From Mesotoga sp. UBA6090 (GTDB lineage Bacteria; Thermotogota; Thermotogae; Petrotogales; Kosmotogaceae), in the NCBI RefSeq assembly GCF_002435945.1, contig NZ_DIXC01000022.1:1-64000 (forward strand): a stretch of 64,000 nt of DNA, written 5' to 3'. Positions 1 through 9,316 of the stretch are shown one piece after another. Both the position numbers and the translations under genes were made by a program. How positions within the stretch are numbered: position 1 is the first letter of the stretch; each line of letters begins with the position of its first letter. The notes below the pieces were generated by a model that searched no databases, was not told where the DNA came from, and saw nothing but the letters and a program-made list of their open reading frames with translations.

Positions 1-129
1 TGGGTAAGAAACAAGTACAAGAAAAGGAGAGGTCTCACAAAAGCGGGTAAATGGCTAGAAGCTATTGCTCGCAGGGAGCCTCATCTATTTGTACACTGGA
101 CAATGGGGATATTCTATATGGCTGGATAA
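1..129 (+). CDS. ltrA: Group II intron reverse transcriptase/maturase, C-terminal end (partial)
   Basis: The frame is open from the first base and ends at TAA 127-129. The 42 visible residues have the character of the C-terminal maturase (GIIM) region of group II intron-encoded proteins: a WVRNKYKKRRG stretch, then an amphipathic KWLEAIARREP segment, then LFVHW near the end. The protein reverse-transcribes the intron and helps it splice. The stop lies only 3 nt before intron domain V, as is normal for these proteins. The reverse transcriptase domain lies outside the window. The family call is from recognised motifs and context, not an alignment. Confidence 0.88.
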   Translation, partial: WVRNKYKKRRGLTKAGKWLEAIARREPHLFVHWTMGIFYMAG

Positions 130-132
130 TGG

Positions 133-207
133 GAGCCGGATGAATCGAGAGGTTCAAGTCCGGTTCTGAGAGAGCCTGGGGGTGAAACCCCCCTGGGCTA
201 CTCACCG
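133..207 (+). ncRNA. Group II intron domains V and VI (3' end of intron)
   Basis: Positions 133-166 form a 34-nt domain V: GAGCCGGATGAA pairs with the complementary strand ending in TCCGGTTC around a GAGA tetraloop, and the AGC catalytic triad is at 134-136. Positions 169-206 form domain VI: a CCTGGGGG stem, a GAAA-type loop and the complementary CCCCCTGGG, followed by CTACTCAC, the usual bacterial intron 3' end. The exact exon junction is near 206/207 but cannot be fixed without the 5' end. Together with the maturase tail this identifies an intron inserted antisense to the minus-strand gene that starts at 488. Confidence 0.9.
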
Positions 208-488
208 GTGAAGAGGTTGTGCTCCAAGTCGCAGTAGTACATCTCTACACCATCTACAAGGGCTCTCTGTATGTCTCTTTCAACGATGAATTCCCTCACT
301 TGTTCATCATTCTTGAGCTGCGGATAATGTTTCATGATTATCTCTTTAGCCTCTTCGAATGTCAGCGAGAATTCCAAGGTGCTTTTCAGTTCGTTCTGTC
401 TTCTCAAATACTCGTCGGACCGCTGAAAGAAATTACCGAAAGCAACCGTAGAAACAAGAACGATCACAAGAACCAGTTTCAATTTCAT
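198..488 (-). pseudogene. 5' half of a small secreted protein interrupted by the group II intron
   Basis: The gene starts with ATG at 488 behind an AGGGGG ribosome binding site. It begins with a clear signal peptide (MKLKLVLVIVLVSTVAFG), followed by a charged helical region and an HNLF segment. The last three codons and the stop fall at the edge of, or inside, intron sequence at 198-206, so the native gene continued past about 207 and was cut by the intron in antisense orientation. A group II intron normally splices only from its own sense strand, so the interruption should not be repaired in the gene's mRNA. I do not recognise the protein family with confidence. Confidence 0.65.
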
Positions 489-1274
489 ACTTTATCCCCC
501 TTTTCTGTTCCCTGATTTGACACAACAAAGCAAGTATATAATGATTGACTTCCAGAATTTAAACACTGAATGTAGTCTTATGATGAATATTTTCGCCTTG
601 CGATCTCAGAGAGGAGTAAATTACAGATTGGAGCAATCTAAAATTAGAGGCAAAACAGTTAATCTTGTTTCTGGATTTTTATTTGGCCAAATGCTGTATT
701 TGCTGTTGCCAGAAGCAAAGAGGTTGACTTACGCACTGTCCCCAACGATATGTATTTCGAACCCTCAGCATCCAATCAGTAATCCAGCTAACCTGCGACA
801 GTCAGGACTTGCAGTTTCTGCCTTGCGCTTTCTCGCCCATCCTCCGAGCGACTTTCTTAACAACCTTATGCTCTACACAATGAATACGACCTAATGAAGA
901 GGCTACAAACCTCATGAATCAGGCTTCTACCAGCACCGTAGTGGCAACTTTCTGATTTTCGCTTTTATTTTTCGCCATATTGGCTCATTTCAGAACCTAA
1001 ACCGACAAACCTCTCGCCAGTCGTGGGGAGTACGCGAACGACTTGACCCCCAAAACGGGTCTGTCCCTTTCGAAAAGAAACTGATCGGAAACCTAGAGAA
1101 GAAGGGAGACATGAAGATTATCGATCGTTAGTATACTCTAAAGGATAATACTGTAAAGTATAATAAGCAGGTGATACATGCCTTCCCGTTAGTCTACTAT
1201 CAGGCACTTGCTTGTCCAATTCCCCTGGGGGGCTGAATACGATCTCTAGCGCTCAAGAGATCGGAAGCGTGAGG

Positions 1275-1302
1275 ATAGAGGTTTGAAGATCAAAATCATT
1301 CC
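1275..1302. repeat. Dispersed intergenic repeat, copy 1 (partner at 52578-52605)
   Basis: The sequence ATAGAGGTNTGAAGATC followed by AAAATCATTCC is shared with one variable base between this site and 52578-52605. The flanks also resemble each other loosely. The two copies lie 51 kb apart in unrelated intergenic regions. Confidence 0.6.
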
Positions 1303-1404
1303 GATGACGGCTATAGGTTATTCCGAAAGCGCTACAATCAGGCATCTGAAATTGTTTCAGGATCTCGCTCTTGGTTTTTGATCTTGACCAAGAACGAAGA
1401 AGAG

Positions 1405-1432
1405 ATCCGCGCTCTGGAACGAAGAACAGATT
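1405..1432. repeat. Dispersed intergenic repeat, copy 1 (partner at 54588-54615)
   Basis: GCTCTGGAACGAAGAACAG, within a slightly longer similar stretch starting GATCC, occurs here and at 54588-54615. It belongs to the same mosaic of short intergenic repeats as the elements near 38.4, 40.6, 49.8 and 51.0 kb. Confidence 0.6.
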
Positions 1433-1586
1433 CTTTCTCTTGGACGGCCAACACGGTTCTTTGGCTCTTCGGACTTCCTACCCTACCCCCCAACCCCGGT
1501 CCTCCCTCTTGCTTACACCCTCTTTGAACTGATTCCTTTGCTCTTGACCAACCACCTACCACGAACCACCAACAACCAGTTTGTGA

Positions 1587-4500
1587 GTTTCAATTCCTCA
1601 TAGGTAGTCTGGAAGCATAGGTCGGGTATTATCCCGGCTTATTTATTGCTAGTTTCAATTCCTCATAGGTAGTCTGGAAGCGCAGAACGCCGCAGCCGAA
1701 GTTGAAATAGACAACGAGTTTCAATTCCTCATAGGTAGTCTGGAAGCAGGAACTCAAGGAAGAGATGAGAGACGAAGAGATCGTTTCAATTCCTCATAGG
1801 TAGTCTGGAAGCGAGAGATTAGACCTTATTAAGACAGTGAGGGTTTCAGGTTTCAATTCCTCATAGGTAGTCTGGAAGCCCTCATATGCCTCATCTGCCA
1901 CGCAATACGTAACGTGTTTCAATTCCTCATAGGTAGTCTGGAAGCCGGACTACCGAGGAAAGTTCCTATTCCCATTCCGACTGGTTTCAATTCCTCATAG
2001 GTAGTCTGGAAGCTCTTGGCCTGAAAATGTTTGAAGACTGGGTCAGAGATGTTTCAATTCCTCATAGGTAGTCTGGAAGCGTTCGACGACGGCGGGGAAG
2101 GTTATATCCGGGGGGCGTTTCAATTCCTCATAGGTAGTCTGGAAGCCACAGGAAGAAGCCAGAAACCTTTTTAATACCATTGGTTTCAATTCCTCATAGG
2201 TAGTCTGGAAGCTGATCTCAACAACGTAAGGTTTGCTCCTGCTTCTTTGTTTCAATTCCTCATAGGTAGTCTGGAAGCTCCCTTCGAGTACGTCACCGTT
2301 ATAGAAGTCAGACTGTTTCAATTCCTCATAGGTAGTCTGGAAGCTAATACCATTGCAAAGATCATAAAGGGCAAACCAGTTTCAATTCCTCATAGGTAGT
2401 CTGGAAGCGTAGTTATAATTGCCCATCTTCTGACGATAAAGCTCCGTTTCAATTCCTCATAGGTAGTCTGGAAGCCATCTACTGTTTATTGGATTGGTTT
2501 TCTTTTTCTTCGTTTCAATTCCTCATAGGTAGTCTGGAAGCTGTTTCCCTCTTCGATGATGTCCAGGATAATGTCCTGTTTCAATTCCTCATAGGTAGTC
2601 TGGAAGCGAATCTATTTTTAATTTATATTTTTACATTTTATAGTTTCAATTCCTCATAGGTAGTCTGGAAGCTTCGCTCATGCCAATTTGCTTTCGTACC
2701 CAGTCGGGTTTCAATTCCTCATAGGTAGTCTGGAAGCCAAATTACACCACCAAAAACTTTTGCAGCATTGGCAAGTTTCAATTCCTCATAGGTAGTCTGG
2801 AAGCCCTACCCACTTGAGGCCGTCCCAAACGGCTGTGCCTAGTTTCAATTCCTCATAGGTAGTCTGGAAGCACAAAGCAACATCATATGACCACTCACCG
2901 AGTTTTAGTTTCAATTCCTCATAGGTAGTCTGGAAGCATCTCGCAGGCTCTCATGCAAAGACATAAACAAGAGTTTCAATTCCTCATAGGTAGTCTGGAA
3001 GCATCTTCGTTCTAGCTGGTCGGCTTCTGACAGCGAAAGTTTCAATTCCTCATAGGTAGTCTGGAAGCAAGAGGTCGCCCGCCGTGGCGACCCTTCTCTT
3101 TGGAGGTAGTTTCAATTCCTCATAGGTAGTCTGGAAGCGCCTACATAGTCCATGACAGAGATAGCGCCCGAACCTTGTTTCAATTCCTCATAGGTAGTCT
3201 GGAAGCATATTGCCCATTGCACGATCCTGTCTGGAAAGTACGGGTTTCAATTCCTCATAGGTAGTCTGGAAGCTAGAGTTGAGACTTCTGACTTTCTCGC
3301 GGGTAGGGTAACTCGTTTCAATTCCTCATAGGTAGTCTGGAAGCGGTACATTGAAGTCTTTGGCTTCGTACACTTCTCATGTTTCAATTCCTCATAGGTA
3401 GTCTGGAAGCGTTGTTACCGGGGGTGGCCTGATCGTGGGCGTGTTGTTTCAATTCCTCATAGGTAGTCTGGAAGCGTCTAGGGCTTTCACTATTTCTTCT
3501 CTGTATTCCATGGTTTCAATTCCTCATAGGTAGTCTGGAAGCGCATGGAAGCCTTTGATCGTTCAGGCTTTCTACTACTAGTTTCAATTCCTCATAGGTA
3601 GTCTGGAAGCGGGTTAATACCCGGCTTATTTATTGCTATAATACCCGAGTTTCAATTCCTCATAGGTAGTCTGGAAGCGGGATAATACCCGGCTTTATTT
3701 TACTATAATACCCGAGTTTCAATTCCTCATAGGTAGTCTGGAAGCGCTGACACTGGGGAATAACACTCTTTGAACCGTCAACAGTTTCAATTCCTCATAG
3801 GTAGTCTGGAAGCTATCCTATGGTAGACCAGAAAGGCCGCCCCTGTGGTGTTTCAATTCCTCATAGGTAGTCTGGAAGCGTATTGCTCCGTCTTGAATGT
3901 CTTTAAGTTCTTGCAGTTTCAATTCCTCATAGGTAGTCTGGAAGCCTTTTCATGGCTTCGAGCCCGAGAATTGATGATGCAGTTTCAATTCCTCATAGGT
4001 AGTCTGGAAGCGATATTTGTAGGCAGAGACGGGCACCTTACCATTGCCCAGTTTCAATTCCTCATAGGTAGTCTGGAAGCCTAGGCTTTGGTCTGGGATT
4101 CTATGATGAATACTTGTTTCAATTCCTCATAGGTAGTCTGGAAGCTCGCGTCTTTCAAGCGTCGAGATTCCTGTGATTGCGTAGTTTCAATTCCTCATAG
4201 GTAGTCTGGAAGCAAAATTCAGTCCTTCGAAAGCCATAGTGTCATCAACTCGTTTCAATTCCTCATAGGTAGTCTGGAAGCCTTCGTCATAAACTAGGAT
4301 CCCGTTCATTTGGCCAGTTTCAATTCCTCATAGGTAGTCTGGAAGCTGTCCAGAATGTTGCGATCATACTTATCAAAAAACCAGTTTCAATTCCTCATAG
4401 GTAGTCTGGAAGCGTCAGACTTTTCAAGCAGGATCTAGCCAGCACATCAGTTTCAATTCCTCATAGGTAGTCTGGAAGCGAACAAGGACCAGGCCGATTT

Positions 4501-6996
4501 CTTCGATTGCACTGCATTGTTTCAATTCCTCATAGGTAGTCTGGAAGCCGATATTTCCAACACCATTCTAAGTTGAGAGACCCAAGTTTCAATTCCTCAT
4601 AGGTAGTCTGGAAGCGCATCTATCTTGACGCTTGGCTTGACTGAGAAATTGTTTCAATTCCTCATAGGTAGTCTGGAAGCTCAAGAATGAGGTCATAGCA
4701 ATAGGCTCTGCTACTTGTTTCAATTCCTCATAGGTAGTCTGGAAGCACGAGAAACGGCAGGACTGTTCATGTGCAGGCGTTTGAGTTTCAATTCCTCATA
4801 GGTAGTCTGGAAGCGAGTAGAGAGCGTAGCCCACGATTGCCTGAGTCGTGCGTTTCAATTCCTCATAGGTAGTCTGGAAGCAGTAGAGAGCGTAGCCCAC
4901 GATTGCCTGAGTCGTGCGTTTCAATTCCTCATAGGTAGTCTGGAAGCGTTTCTAGCAGCCGTGAAAGGTACCGACTTCGTAGAGTTTCAATTCCTCATAG
5001 GTAGTCTGGAAGCGGTCAGACTTTTCAAGCAGGATCTAGCCAGCACATCAGTTTCAATTCCTCATAGGTAGTCTGGAAGCTCTGGTTTTGACGTTGGAGA
5101 TATAACCATATTTGGTTTCAATTCCTCATAGGTAGTCTGGAAGCCCTCGCTAGGCAGCCATTGCAGTGAGTCTATATCTTTGTTTCAATTCCTCATAGGT
5201 AGTCTGGAAGCGCTGACAAAGATGGATGATGTGCAGAAAGACATCGAGTTTCAATTCCTCATAGGTAGTCTGGAAGCTTGATTCCATCCGTGAATGGTCT
5301 CGCATTGAGACCTACATGTTTCAATTCCTCATAGGTAGTCTGGAAGCTTAGCCGAGACGCTCAGAAAACTTACAACGAAATCAGTTTCAATTCCTCATAG
5401 GTAGTCTGGAAGCTTCATAATTAGACTTACTTTTGTAATTAAAACCCTTGTTTCAATTCCTCATAGGTAGTCTGGAAGCTGCAAGGCAGCCTTTGATCGG
5501 TTAGACTTTCTACTAGTTTCAATTCCTCATAGGTAGTCTGGAAGCAGAGTAACGCCCTTCAACGAAGCAGAGAGTGCCTTGTTTCAATTCCTCATAGGTA
5601 GTCTGGAAGCTATGCTTTGAGTCCCAAATTTGCATGAGTCTAGACTGTTTCAATTCCTCATAGGTAGTCTGGAAGCCTGACACTGACACTGACGAATAGC
5701 ACCTGTCAACAGTTTCAATTCCTCATAGGTAGTCTGGAAGCTTTCCGTTCTGCTCTCTGAGCATTTGAGTGACTTTCGTTTCAATTCCTCATAGGTAGTC
5801 TGGAAGCTCTTGTTGACCTTGAGGCAATAGACCGTGAATTTTGGGTTTCAATTCCTCATAGGTAGTCTGGAAGCATAGTATCATGAAGTGCACGGAGTAG
5901 AATTATTACAGTTTCAATTCCTCATAGGTAGTCTGGAAGCGAAAAATAGAAACACTGCTGATGAAGCTAATCAAGGTTTCAATTCCTCATAGGTAGTCTG
6001 GAAGCGGTCAAACAAGGGATAGGGGCCGCAACCGAATGGCTTGTTTCAATTCCTCATAGGTAGTCTGGAAGCGAGACTTGGTTTTGGGCCTAGTAAAACC
6101 AAGAAAACAGTTTCAATTCCTCATAGGTAGTCTGGAAGCATTTTCTTGTTTCATTACCCACTCTAGACTTGCCAGTTTCAATTCCTCATAGGTAGTCTGG
6201 AAGCCGTACTTTCTTTATTGTCTCTGGGGAGACGATCAGTTTCAATTCCTCATAGGTAGTCTGGAAGCTGGCTTCGCTTAATCCTCTAATACGGGGAAGA
6301 GAAACAGTTTCAATTCCTCATAGGTAGTCTGGAAGCGTATTGTGTAATGATATACTTAATGCAATACTGTGCCAGTTTCAATTCCTCATAGGTAGTCTGG
6401 AAGCCAAGGCAGCCTTTGATCGGTTAGACTTTCTACTAGTTTCAATTCCTCATAGGTAGTCTGGAAGCATCAGATGGAAACATGAAGGTCTGGTTCAACT
6501 TCTTGTTTCAATTCCTCATAGGTAGTCTGGAAGCGAGTTAAAGGTTGATATTGAGCTGGCCCTAGCGGGTTTCAATTCCTCATAGGTAGTCTGGAAGCAA
6601 GTCAGAGGAGTACAAGTTTCCAACAGAACTTGCTGAGTTTCAATTCCTCATAGGTAGTCTGGAAGCCTTTTCCATTCTGCTCTCTGAGCATTTGAGTGAC
6701 TTTCGTTTCAATTCCTCATAGGTAGTCTGGAAGCTCGGGCTGTTGATCGTTTTGAACTGTTCTTGATTCTTGTTTCAATTCCTCATAGGTAGTCTGGAAG
6801 CGACGTTGAAGCTGATGAGTAACTAACACGAATCATGTTTCAATTCCTCATAGGTAGTCTGGAAGCTGACGTTTCCGGAGGTTTCGGGTAGCGAAAACAC
6901 AGTTTCAATTCCTCATAGGTAGTCTGGAAGCCTCATCACTGTGGATGAAGCACTTGAAAACTTCTAGTTTCAATTCCTCATAGGTAGTCTGGAAGC
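1587..6996 (-). CRISPR. CRISPR array 1: 82 repeats, 81 spacers, next to the type III-B operon
   Basis: A 30-nt repeat (first copy 1587-1616, last copy 6967-6996) alternates with spacers of about 34-39 nt. I counted 82 repeats. On the minus strand the repeat begins GCTTCCAGACTACC and ends GAGGAATTGAAAC, the usual crRNA-handle end, so the array is read from the leader at 6997-7170 towards lower coordinates and the newest spacers lie near 6960. The repeats look identical throughout, including the leader-distal one, and match array 2 exactly. Several spacers recur or have diverged versions within this array (4414-4449 and 5015-5050) and in array 2 (2147-2182 equals 20455-20490). Confidence 0.99.
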
Positions 6997-7170
6997 CCAT
7001 TACTATATAGATTATAAAGGATTTTCAGCGTTTTGAGGCAACATTAGTTCTTGCCTGTTTTTCAAGGACCATTTTCTCATGAATTGCACACAAAACTGAA
7101 GAGCTAAATTAAGATGCTTCTGTCGATCCCCAGGTGTTTTCAATTTATCAGGGGTCGACGGAGAAGTAAA
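6997..7170 (-). promoter_or_regulatory. CRISPR leader of array 1
   Basis: This segment abuts the newest repeat and is nearly the same as the leader of array 2 at 25092-25257. A TATAAT -10 box on the minus strand (7011-7016) lies about 15 nt before the first repeat, so transcription should start at or just before that repeat. The upstream end holds an inverted repeat GTCGACCCC...GGGGATCGAC (7122-7159). The segment between its arms, read on the minus strand, contains ATTGAAAAC, resembling the 3' end of the CRISPR repeat. The Cmr operon ends directly against the leader. Confidence 0.88.
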
Positions 7171-7995
7171 TCAGGATTTGGATTTCCAGATTCCTTTTTC
7201 GCCTATCAAAAAAGTATGATCTTTACTGAATCTAGTACCAGGTGTCCAGCATATTTGAGCTGCTGAGATTTCTGCTCCGAATCTCTCTTCTCTAGTTGTT
7301 TCAAGTCCAATAAGAGGTTCTATGTTGCCACTTGACGCAGAGCTATCTATTTGATTGTCGGCGAGCACGTGGGAGATTGCCAAATGAGATCTTGAGAGTT
7401 TTATTACTGGAAATTCCTCGTTTAGTTCAATATCATATCCATCTAGATCAATTTGAGCAACTTGAACGCAGCCTTTTGATCCATCAGTTTCCACTCGACC
7501 CCATCCATAAGTTCTTTCACCGCCTATTTGTAGCTTCGAAAGTGCATCTTCCCAATTCAAGGCGCAATCTTTGTGTTCAAAGATATTTCCAATGAGATAG
7601 ACTTGTTTCCCGTCTCTTGTTTTTGGAGCTATATACTCTGTTTCATGCAGACTGCCCTCGTCAGCCATTTTTGCACCCAGATCTAGCGCAGTGTTTACCG
7701 TACTTCCTATGTATTTCCATTCGAACTCATCTTTTCTTTCCCATGGGAGAAGATCGATTTTCTCTTCATTATCAGAGGGGTAGAAGTAGCTGAATCTGAG
7801 AAATTTATCGACGTCTATTCCAGTTGTGCTGTAATCAAAGCCTCCGTAGTCTCTGGCAAGCCTAGCAGTCAAGGCTCCCCAAAGGGTTCTACCAGGAACA
7901 TAGTATCTTGTTTGCTGAAGGTTTCCAATTTTTCTCCAGCCTATGTGCATCGGAGAAAGCAGTTTGAGGGAAACCCTATGTAATTCCCAGCTCAT
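7171..7995 (-). CDS. Type III-B RAMP protein in the Cmr3 position (Cmr3/Csx10-like)
   Basis: This 274-residue RAMP protein is the last gene of the Cmr operon; its ATG overlaps the cmr5 stop. Near the N-terminus it has the RAMP pattern SPMHIGWRKIG followed by YYVPGRTLWGALTARLA, and mid-protein the glycine-rich motif IGGERTYGWGRV. By elimination it fills the Cmr3 slot, the subunit that sits next to Cmr2 and holds the crRNA 5' handle. However, I do not see the N-terminal DPLFFRDG-type motif of classical Cmr3, and the glycine loop recalls Csx10. The role is inferred from operon position; the RAMP fold assignment is firm. Confidence 0.75.
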   Translation of the reverse strand: MSWELHRVSLKLLSPMHIGWRKIGNLQQTRYYVPGRTLWGALTARLARDYGGFDYSTTGIDVDKFLRFSYFYPSDNEEKIDLLPWERKDEFEWKYIGSTVNTALDLGAKMADEGSLHETEYIAPKTRDGKQVYLIGNIFEHKDCALNWEDALSKLQIGGERTYGWGRVETDGSKGCVQVAQIDLDGYDIELNEEFPVIKLSRSHLAISHVLADNQIDSSASSGNIEPLIGLETTREERFGAEISAAQICWTPGTRFSKDHTFLIGEKGIWKSKS

Positions 7996-8387
7996 TAATT
8001 CTTCACCTTCGCTTTGGCACCATATCTAGCGTAAACGAGAGTCCTTTCCCATAGGTCCTTCACAAGGAAGAGAGAACCTGTGTTGTTGCAGATCTTCTCG
8101 TTGACCACGCGGAGTACGTCTTCTGGATTTTTCTCATCCAAATCTTCAAAGTCTATTCCCAGCGATTCCCTTACAGAACCAAGCAATTCTTTTGCTAATT
8201 TTTCTGCTGTTTCGGTCTTCTTCTTTTCTCTCGCATAGAGATAGAGTATGCATGCATAAATGCCGTTTCCGTGGAGAACCAAAAGAACATCATTAATAAG
8301 TTTCTCGAGTTCTTTTTTATCCATGCTCTTTAGAGAAACCAGGATATTTTGCCCTGATTTCGCTGCAATATAATCAAGGTTATTCAT
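7995..8387 (-). CDS. cmr5: Type III-B CRISPR small subunit Cmr5
   Basis: A 130-residue, mostly helical protein between cmr4 and the last RAMP gene; its start codon overlaps the cmr4 stop (TAATG). Size, helical character, a C-terminal ERTLVYARYGAKAKV region and position all fit Cmr5. Cmr5 forms the small-subunit filament that runs along the Cmr4 backbone and contacts target RNA. It has no catalytic motif, and none is expected. The family is too divergent to name from motifs alone, so the call leans on gene order. Confidence 0.8.
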   Translation of the reverse strand: MNNLDYIAAKSGQNILVSLKSMDKKELEKLINDVLLVLHGNGIYACILYLYAREKKKTETAEKLAKELLGSVRESLGIDFEDLDEKNPEDVLRVVNEKICNNTGSLFLVKDLWERTLVYARYGAKAKVKN

Positions 8388-9316
8388 TAGTTTTCACCAC
8401 CAGAGATAATCGTCATTCTTCCGAAGCCCCTCGTGGTCATTCCGCCGATGCCCATGAATTCGATGACTTTGAACCCAGTTCTTACAACATCCATTGGGGA
8501 GTTCCAGTCTCTTGTTCTTTCATTGCCTTTGTAACTCTCCATTGCGGTTTTAAATCCGGTCGATCTGAAGTCATCTTGAATGACTTTAGATATGAACCAT
8601 GTGGCTCTTGGAATTGCTTCATATGTGAATAGCGCGGCATCTTCGGCAGCGCCGGTTTCAGGATTAATCGCTACGGAAGTCCTTGTTTCAAGGTTGTCAT
8701 TGACTATTTGCGTAAACAGCTTATCTGATACTATGTAGATCTTCTGTTCGACAACCTTCCATTCGTCTTTTTCTGCTAAGCCATCAAGTTTGGGTTTTTC
8801 AATTGCTATATTTTCTACATCAATGAATAGCCAGCCGATTTTGATCTTGCTGTTTTCATCTGTTCCGCCCAGGTGATAAGCTTTTTCTTCATCCGGACCG
8901 AGGCCTTTCACATCGAAGCCAATTTCGTTCAGCATAGCTCTTGTAGTAACCCATATCGTTCCTTCGGATGAACAGACCGGGAAAAGAACTATCCTTGCAT
9001 CGGAAAAGCTAACAACGCCGGCCTTGCTGGTTTGCTTAGAACCAGAGCCGTTTATATACCCAAAAGTATATGATACTGGATTCTCAGTACTCTTGGGCTT
9101 TTTGCTACCAGCTGCATCCAGATCTCCCATAAACATCGCAGCGTACATCTTCGCCGCGCCTGAAAGGCTTGTCCCTGGAATTATCGGTATGTTTGAGCCG
9201 GCTTCTCTCATTATCGTATTGTCTACTATCCCCAGATTAGTTCCCCCCGTACCTATGTGGATCGGGTCAAGGGTCATGAAAATGAATTTCCTCTCGCTAT
9301 AGAGTTCGTTGCTCAT
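8387..9316 (-). CDS. cmr4: Type III-B RAMP backbone subunit Cmr4, target-RNA nuclease
   Basis: A 309-residue RAMP starting with ATG at 9316, overlapping the cmr2 stop as ATGA, with a GGAGGTGG ribosome binding site. The N-terminus has the Cmr4 signature: LDPIHIGTGG, then GIVDNTIMRE, then IPIIPGTSLSGAAK. Asp32 of VDNTIMRE is in the place of the catalytic aspartate of characterised Cmr4 proteins, which cut bound target RNA at 6-nt intervals. The C-terminus ends in the glycine-rich GIGGMTTRGFGRM loop. Multiple copies should form the crRNA-binding backbone. The cleavage activity is inferred from the retained Asp. Confidence 0.93.
   Translation of the reverse strand: MSNELYSERKFIFMTLDPIHIGTGGTNLGIVDNTIMREAGSNIPIIPGTSLSGAAKMYAAMFMGDLDAAGSKKPKSTENPVSYTFGYINGSGSKQTSKAGVVSFSDARIVLFPVCSSEGTIWVTTRAMLNEIGFDVKGLGPDEEKAYHLGGTDENSKIKIGWLFIDVENIAIEKPKLDGLAEKDEWKVVEQKIYIVSDKLFTQIVNDNLETRTSVAINPETGAAEDAALFTYEAIPRATWFISKVIQDDFRSTGFKTAMESYKGNERTRDWNSPMDVVRTGFKVIEFMGIGGMTTRGFGRMTIISGGEN

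Larger units (their letters stand above)
489..1586. other. Gene-poor region on the leader-distal side of CRISPR array 1
   Basis: No convincing gene was found in this 1.1-kb stretch. A 125-codon open frame at 517-894 has no ribosome binding site and no protein-like composition. Two stretches are dispersed intergenic repeats shared with other gaps in the window: 1275-1302 matches 52578-52605, and 1405-1432 matches 54588-54615. The region looks like accumulated non-coding debris at the old end of the array. Confidence 0.5.

Noticed and set aside
517..894. 125-codon plus-strand open frame near the intron
   Set aside because: It has no ribosome binding site, no recognisable motif and unusual composition; probably non-coding debris.
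1338..1562. Minus-strand 74-codon frame rich in Arg and Gly
   Set aside because: It overlaps dispersed intergenic repeats and has no start signals.
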